Position numbers and translations under genes: made by a program
Shown: positions 6,161 through 10,137 of the stretch, in pieces
How the letters are laid out: every line of letters begins with the position of its first letter
How positions within the stretch are numbered: position 1 is the stretch's first letter
Notes under the pieces: model-generated
Told to the model about the DNA's origin: nothing
Databases searched by the model: none
Seen by the model: the letters and a program-made list of their open reading frames with translations, nothing else
NCBI GenBank assembly: GCA_031285415.1
Contig: JAITWF010000002.1
Location: 1 to 10,137, forward strand
From: Deferribacteraceae bacterium
GTDB taxonomy: Bacteria > Chrysiogenota > Deferribacteres > Deferribacterales > JAISNW01
DNA length: 10,137 bases
Direction of reading: 5' to 3'

Positions 6161-9100
6161 ATGAAAAAGGCACTACTTGTCATCTTATTATGCTCATTTA
6201 TGTCCGCAATATCCGCATGTAGCAGTGGCGGAGGTAGCGGAGGCGCTGACGATGGCTATACGGTCACTTTTTATGATAACGGTGAATATCTAGATGACCT
6301 TAGAAAGACTGTTGATAGAGGTGCTGTTATCACGTTGCCTCGCATAGCCAAAGAGGGGTATACCTTTGATGGCTGGTATATGGATGGCACTACCACATTA
6401 CTGAATGGCGAGCATGTTGTGACAAAAGATACCATCTTCCATGCGAGCTGGACAAAGATATCATTACCACCTGTAAACGATGGCTATTCTGTGATATTCT
6501 CTGAAAATAGCGGGTCTAACGTTAATGATATGAGCAATATATTCGTTATAAGCAGTGAACCTATCTCTACATGGACAGGGCACACCTTCGCAGGCTGGTT
6601 TGATAATTCAGCGCTTACAGGCACACGAGTGACATTCCCATATACGGTAATAGCAGACACAACACTGTATGCTAAGTGGATTATAAACACTCCAGAACCA
6701 TCCGAAAATTATGACGTCATTTTTGATACTAGAGGTGGAGGCAACATTGCACCACGACTCAATACAACCTCTATAACTATAGAACCTATACCAACATGGG
6801 AGGGTTATGAGTTTGTAGGTTGGTATGAATATTACGATCTAACTGGCAACAGAATCACATTCCCATATACCGTAACGAGAGATATCACGCTTTATGCAAA
6901 ATGGAGCGAATTGCCCGAAAAGCCTGGCATATACGATGTGCTTTTTGATAGCAGAGGGGGCAGTGCCATTACTGCACGGACTAACGTATCATCTATCACA
7001 ACAGAACCTATACCAACATGGGAGGGGCGCGAGTTTGCAGGTTGGTTTGAATATTACGACCTCACTGGCAATAGAATTACATTCCCATATGCCGTAGCAA
7101 AAGATATGGTGTTATATGCCAAATGGATTGTAGACGTGGAAGATGGTTACAATGTAACTTTTGTATCAAATAGTGGCTCACCGGTATTGTCAATGAATGC
7201 AAATATTATAAATTCAGAGCCGATCAGTACAAGATCAGGCTACGCATTCGCAGGTTGGTTTGATAATCCTTCATTCTCAGGCATAAGGGTGGCATTTCCA
7301 TATACTGTAGTAAAAGATACTATACTGTATGCTCAATGGATTGCAGATATCGCAGATGGATATAACGTAGAGTTCGTCACAAATGATGGTTCACCCGTAG
7401 ACGCTATGCACGTAACCGTCATAAATTCTGAACCAACCACTACAAGAGTAGGCTATGCATTCGCAGGCTGGTTTGATAATTCAGCGTTTACAGGCACACG
7501 AGTGACATTCCCATATAATATCAGATCAGACACTATACTTTATGCCAAGTGGGCGCAGAACAGATATGATGTAACCTTCAATAGCGATGGCGGCAGCAAT
7601 ATCCCAACACAGAGTGATGTGGCTATTATTGAGCAAGAGCCACTGCCCTCAAAGCCCAACTATACCTTCGCAGGTTGGCATGAAAGTGATGACTTATCCA
7701 CCATCAGGGTCGTCTTCCCATATACCGTGACAAGTGATATCACACTGTATGCCAGGTGGATTGCCCCAAAAATAACAATCCAGCAGGGCGATACAGTCAT
7801 AAAGCATGGGGGAGAGTTCAACGTTGGCACAGTATTGACAAATCAGAAGAAAACTATCCCCTTTACAGTAAATAACGAAGGCACAGCTGAGCTGACATTT
7901 AATAATCTTGTTGTGTTAGAGAATAACGATAGCGGATCTTTTGCTATTACGCAGCAGCCGTTCACACAGATCCCAATTCCATTTGGCGAGTTTGCCACCT
8001 TCGATTTAAGCTTTGCACCCACCACAATGGGAGATTTTAGTGCAGTTGTGAAGGTTGCTACAAATAGTCAAACTTATCCCGAGTTTCTCTTTCGAGTAGA
8101 GGGACATGCCGATTATGAGGTAATTACACTTACTTTAAATAGCAATAACGGCACACCCTCCCAAACGATCAATGCAACTGTCGAACAAACGTATACACAG
8201 GCAGGGGTATTGGCACTTTCAGACAATAGCACGCACGCCTTTGAGGGGTGGTACTCTTCGCAAGACTTCGCAGGTAGCAAGCTCGATCTAGATAGCGTGA
8301 TCACTGCAAGATCCCTATATGCGAAATGGGTTGAGATACCACGCTCTTTGGCGATAAGATTCTACAATGGAGTCAATACCGCCTTTCTCCTGACTGATGG
8401 CAGCAAGCTATACGCTACAGGGCGAAATCTATACGGTCAGCTAGGATTAGGGAATAATACAAAAAGGGATAGATTTTCCCTTGTAAACACAGATCATCTA
8501 CAAGATAAAATTGCAAAAATAACAGCAGGCGATGCCTTTGCCCTGCTATTAACCGATAGCGGCAAACTTTACGCCACAGGGTTTAATCTGTTTGGTCAGC
8601 TAGGGTTAGGAGACGAAGTAGATAGGAATAAATTTACGCTTGTGAATACCGAGCATGTGTCTGGCAAGATTGTTGATGTTGCCGCAGGTGATGACTACAC
8701 AATGCTTTTAACTGATAGTGGGCTACTCTATAGCACAGGACGCAATAGGCGTGGCCAGCTAGGGTTAGGAGACAATGGAACGGCAATAGGGGATGGAAGC
8801 AGCAATGAAGAGGGGAATGAAAAAAATCGAAATATTTTTATGCCTATCGATTTAGACGGCAAGGCCTCAAAGATCCACACAGGTGCCTTTCATGCCCTAA
8901 TCCTGACTGATAGTGGACAGCTTTACGTCACAGGACGAAATGCGAACGGTCAACTAGGCTTAGGCGATAAGATAGATCGGAATCTGTTTACATATGCGGA
9001 CATGTCGAACCTGTCTGGCAAGATTGCAAAGATTGCAACAGGCTACTACCATACCCTCCTATTAACTGACAACGGAGACCTATATGTGGCAGGGATCAAT

Positions 9101-9952
9101 AGATATGGTCAGCACGGCACAGGCGATAAAAATGATAAAATCATATTTACGCATATAAAAGAAGATGTTGTAGAGATCGCCGCTGGCGCAGATCATAGTA
9201 TGTTTATAACTAATACTGGACGAATCTATACCGCAGGGTTAAATCAGTCTGGTCAGCTAGGATTAGGGAGTACCGACAATAAAACTACCTTCTCGCTCGC
9301 CTATATACTTCCAAGCGAAGAGAGGGGATCGCTATTTGGTGGATATTATCAAAGCTATCTCCTAACTGACAGCGGCAAACTATATGGCAGTGGGGCAAAT
9401 GGCGTTGGTCAGCTCGGGCTTGGAGATTTTAATAATAGATCAATATTCACCCCTATCAATACCACAGATCTTATAGCCCCACCAGAGGAGGGCGAGCAAG
9501 GAGATGAGAATAAAATTGTATTCTTTGATGACGCAGAGGGGGAGCTTAAAGAGTATTTTGAACGGCTACCCTTTGCAGGGTATTACACATCTTTCCCCTC
9601 AAATGAAAATTATCATATATATCATACGCCTAAAAATGGGAGCAAGTCGATTGCAATAGGTTCAACCAATAGTGCAGAACTACATCTGCGAGTAAATCTC
9701 ACTAAACCGGCCAAGATCTCATTTTGGGTTGCCAATAAGAACGGCGACCCTGCTGCCAATGCAGTTTTCTCAGTTAATGGTACCATGAAAGACCAGTGGG
9801 CGAGCGATCTGGACTGGTCAAAGAGGGAGTACCAGCTTGCATCTGGAGTAAACGATCTCGTATGGCAGAAGCAGGATGGCTTACATATTTATGGCTGGCA
9901 CTACAAATACTATCTCACCCTCGATGACATATTGATTGAGTATACAGAGTAG
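6161..9952 (+). CDS. Large mosaic surface lipoprotein: InlB B-repeats, ASH domain, seven RCC1 blades, jelly-roll C-terminus
   Basis: This 1263-aa predicted lipoprotein has a signal peptide with lipobox ISAC (Cys20), then Ser and a Gly/Ser linker (21-29). Seven InlB/Listeria-Bacteroides B-repeats follow (about 31-534), each with an F-x-GW motif and, 24-26 residues on, an LYAKW-like motif. Residues 535-652 resemble an ASH/choice-of-anchor D immunoglobulin-like domain. An eighth B-repeat (653-724) leads into seven RCC1-type blades (about 731-1105), enough for a closed seven-bladed propeller. The C-terminal 1116-1263 has the ISFW, DW and LDDI pattern of jelly-roll ligand-binding domains in bacterial surface proteins. 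No catalytic motif is seen, so a binding or adhesion role is inferred. Such domains occur singly in many secreted proteins; this order is unusual to me. It is the only gene in the window containing GGCC. The stop is 5 nt from a convergent gene. Confidence 0.9.
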   Translation: MKKALLVILLCSFMSAISACSSGGGSGGADDGYTVTFYDNGEYLDDLRKTVDRGAVITLPRIAKEGYTFDGWYMDGTTTLLNGEHVVTKDTIFHASWTKISLPPVNDGYSVIFSENSGSNVNDMSNIFVISSEPISTWTGHTFAGWFDNSALTGTRVTFPYTVIADTTLYAKWIINTPEPSENYDVIFDTRGGGNIAPRLNTTSITIEPIPTWEGYEFVGWYEYYDLTGNRITFPYTVTRDITLYAKWSELPEKPGIYDVLFDSRGGSAITARTNVSSITTEPIPTWEGREFAGWFEYYDLTGNRITFPYAVAKDMVLYAKWIVDVEDGYNVTFVSNSGSPVLSMNANIINSEPISTRSGYAFAGWFDNPSFSGIRVAFPYTVVKDTILYAQWIADIADGYNVEFVTNDGSPVDAMHVTVINSEPTTTRVGYAFAGWFDNSAFTGTRVTFPYNIRSDTILYAKWAQNRYDVTFNSDGGSNIPTQSDVAIIEQEPLPSKPNYTFAGWHESDDLSTIRVVFPYTVTSDITLYARWIAPKITIQQGDTVIKHGGEFNVGTVLTNQKKTIPFTVNNEGTAELTFNNLVVLENNDSGSFAITQQPFTQIPIPFGEFATFDLSFAPTTMGDFSAVVKVATNSQTYPEFLFRVEGHADYEVITLTLNSNNGTPSQTINATVEQTYTQAGVLALSDNSTHAFEGWYSSQDFAGSKLDLDSVITARSLYAKWVEIPRSLAIRFYNGVNTAFLLTDGSKLYATGRNLYGQLGLGNNTKRDRFSLVNTDHLQDKIAKITAGDAFALLLTDSGKLYATGFNLFGQLGLGDEVDRNKFTLVNTEHVSGKIVDVAAGDDYTMLLTDSGLLYSTGRNRRGQLGLGDNGTAIGDGSSNEEGNEKNRNIFMPIDLDGKASKIHTGAFHALILTDSGQLYVTGRNANGQLGLGDKIDRNLFTYADMSNLSGKIAKIATGYYHTLLLTDNGDLYVAGINRYGQHGTGDKNDKIIFTHIKEDVVEIAAGADHSMFITNTGRIYTAGLNQSGQLGLGSTDNKTTFSLAYILPSEERGSLFGGYYQSYLLTDSGKLYGSGANGVGQLGLGDFNNRSIFTPINTTDLIAPPEEGEQGDENKIVFFDDAEGELKEYFERLPFAGYYTSFPSNENYHIYHTPKNGSKSIAIGSTNSAELHLRVNLTKPAKISFWVANKNGDPAANAVFSVNGTMKDQWASDLDWSKREYQLASGVNDLVWQKQDGLHIYGWHYKYYLTLDDILIEYTE
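6587..6644 (+). repeat. 58-bp near-perfect direct repeat, copy 1
   Basis: Matches 7460-7517 at 57 of 58 positions; the only difference is C at 6614 against T at 7487, which changes Leu to Phe. It falls in B-repeat 2, covering FAGWF to TFPY. Confidence 0.95.
7460..7517 (+). repeat. 58-bp near-perfect direct repeat, copy 2
   Basis: Copy in B-repeat 6, located 873 bp (291 codons) after copy 1, with the reading frame kept. Flanking sequence of repeats 2 and 6 diverges at once on both sides. Confidence 0.95.
7763..8116 (+). other. ASH/choice-of-anchor D-like domain within the large lipoprotein
   Basis: Residues 535-652 have the pattern seen in ASPM-SPD-2-Hydin-like bacterial domains: an opening strand (PKITI), then FNVGTVLTNQKKTIPFTVNNEGTAELTF in sense (a G-x-V...F-x-V-x-N-x-G-x-x-x-L signature), SGSFAIT, an FATFDLSFAPTTMG segment, and a closing strand before the next B-repeat. 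The fold is an immunoglobulin-like beta sandwich, probably a spacer or binding module. Confidence 0.7.
8117..8332 (+). repeat. Eighth, separated B-repeat
   Basis: Residues 653-724 end with FEGWY (694-698) and LYAKW (719-723), 25 residues apart against 26 in repeats 2-7. It is cut off from the main array by the ASH-like domain and is more divergent at its start. Confidence 0.75.
8351..9475 (+). repeat. Seven RCC1-type propeller repeats
   Basis: Blades are marked by GQLGLG or variants at residues 759, 812, 865, 930, 983, 1031 and 1083, each preceded by a (L/I)-Y-x-x-G segment and LLTDSG-like strand. Spacing is 48-53 residues, except about 65 between the third and fourth, where blade 3 has an acidic/Gly/Asn insertion (about 872-888). 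Blade 5 reads GQHGTG. Seven blades match the number in eukaryotic RCC1, where the propeller binds partner proteins; no nucleotide-exchange function is implied here. Confidence 0.88.
9506..9949 (+). other. C-terminal jelly-roll-like domain of the large lipoprotein
   Basis: Residues 1116-1263 run FFDDAEG..., KSIAIGS..., a KISFWV strand (1185-1190), FSVNG, a W-x-x-DLDW stretch (1213-1219), a NDLVW strand and a closing LTLDDILIEY. This order (FDD-E-G, gap, ISFW, x-V-x-G, DW, LxW, DDI) is typical of lectin- or CBM-like jelly-rolls at the ends of bacterial surface proteins. Ligand unknown. Confidence 0.6.
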
Positions 9953-9957
9953 CCTAT

Positions 9958-10137
9958 CTACTCAAAGGCAAGTCCAAGATAGCCCTCGATCCGACTGAGA
10001 TAGTCATATTCGCTGGATAGCGGTAGATAGTACTTATACCTTAATCCGGCGAATAGTGGCTCTTTAATAAACACATTCACTCCAGCTTCAAGGGTAAGAT
10101 TAGCGAAGGAGTCGTTATAATCGGTGCTGCCAATTTT
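9958..10137 (-). CDS. Probable outer-membrane beta-barrel protein, C-terminal fragment (truncated by window end)
   Basis: On the minus strand the frame is open from the window edge at 10137 to a TAG at 9958-9960, giving the last 59 residues. They show alternating hydrophobic and polar residues with aromatics, as in transmembrane beta strands: FANLTLEAGVNVFI, a turn, LFAGLRYKYYLPL, then a loop and RIEGYLGLAFE at the C-terminus. Many outer-membrane proteins end in a strand finishing with an aromatic residue; here the aromatic is second to last, followed by Glu. The gene is convergent with the large lipoprotein gene, with a 5-nt gap and no room for a separate terminator. Too little is present to name a family. 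Confidence 0.65.
   Translation of the reverse strand, partial: KIGSTDYNDSFANLTLEAGVNVFIKEPLFAGLRYKYYLPLSSEYDYLSRIEGYLGLAFE

Larger units (their letters stand above)
6251..7762 (+). repeat. Array of seven InlB/Listeria-Bacteroides B-repeats (Flg_new type)
   Basis: Seven protein repeats of about 69-75 residues are marked by GW motifs at residues 69, 143, 218, 292, 363, 434 and 503 (first residue of F-x-GW) and by W-ending motifs at 93-97, 169, 244, 318, 389, 460 and 529. Repeats 3 and 4 share a 24-bp identical stretch (6781-6804 and 7003-7026), exactly 74 codons apart. Repeat 1 is the most divergent. These small beta-rich modules act as stalks or binding modules in surface proteins. Confidence 0.88.

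Noticed and set aside
6251..9475. CRISPR-like or DNA satellite interpretation of the repeated sequence
   Set aside because: The repeats are coding, in frame, about 70 and 53 residues long, and conserved at protein level as B-repeats and RCC1 blades.
6161..9952. Toxin, polymorphic effector or defence protein
   Set aside because: No nuclease, pore-forming, immunity or catalytic motif is visible; all modules are binding or scaffold types.

Overview
This window looks like chromosomal DNA from a Gram-negative, probably anaerobic or microaerophilic bacterium of about 45% GC. The evidence is two lipoproteins with Ser at +2 (an outer-membrane sorting signal), a partial beta-barrel-like protein, a periplasmic CtpA-type protease, a Tat-exported DUF362 protein and a rubredoxin. 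The gene set, and a palindromic intergenic element, recall Desulfobacterota, Deferribacterota or related anaerobes. I cannot place it more precisely. Every coding sequence except the last lies on the + strand, and no gap between genes exceeds 140 nt.

Left part (1-3416): a tight cell-envelope operon. It holds a carboxy-terminal processing protease (S41, lacking only its first codons), a membrane-anchored divergent polysaccharide deacetylase (YibQ-like) that overlaps it by 11 nt, and an EamA/DMT-type membrane transporter starting 4 nt later. The ctpA-yibQ pair is a conserved murein-remodelling neighbourhood, often preceded by the amidase activator gene envC, so an envC-like gene may lie just upstream.

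Middle part (3459-6050): a Tat-signal DUF362 protein without the usual ferredoxin insert, a 124-nt nested inverted-repeat element, a 52-aa rubredoxin whose ribosome binding site lies just outside that element, and an SH3b/NlpC-P60 peptidoglycan hydrolase lipoprotein starting 1 nt after the rubredoxin stop.

Right part (6161-10137): one very large mosaic lipoprotein of 1263 aa. In order it has seven InlB/Listeria-Bacteroides B-repeats, an ASH-like (choice-of-anchor D) domain, an eighth B-repeat, a complete set of seven RCC1 blades and a C-terminal jelly-roll-like domain. It is probably a surface-exposed binding protein. A convergent gene, present only as its C-terminal 59 codons, has the alternating pattern of an outer-membrane beta-barrel and ends 5 nt away.

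The most notable signals not explained by gene content are the nested palindrome at 4415-4538, a near-perfect 58-bp internal duplication in the large gene, and a strong shortage of GGCC (three in the window, all in the large gene, none in the first 8.7 kb), with CCGG also scarce. I found no tRNA, rRNA, CRISPR array, transposase or phage gene, and no convincing new defence system.
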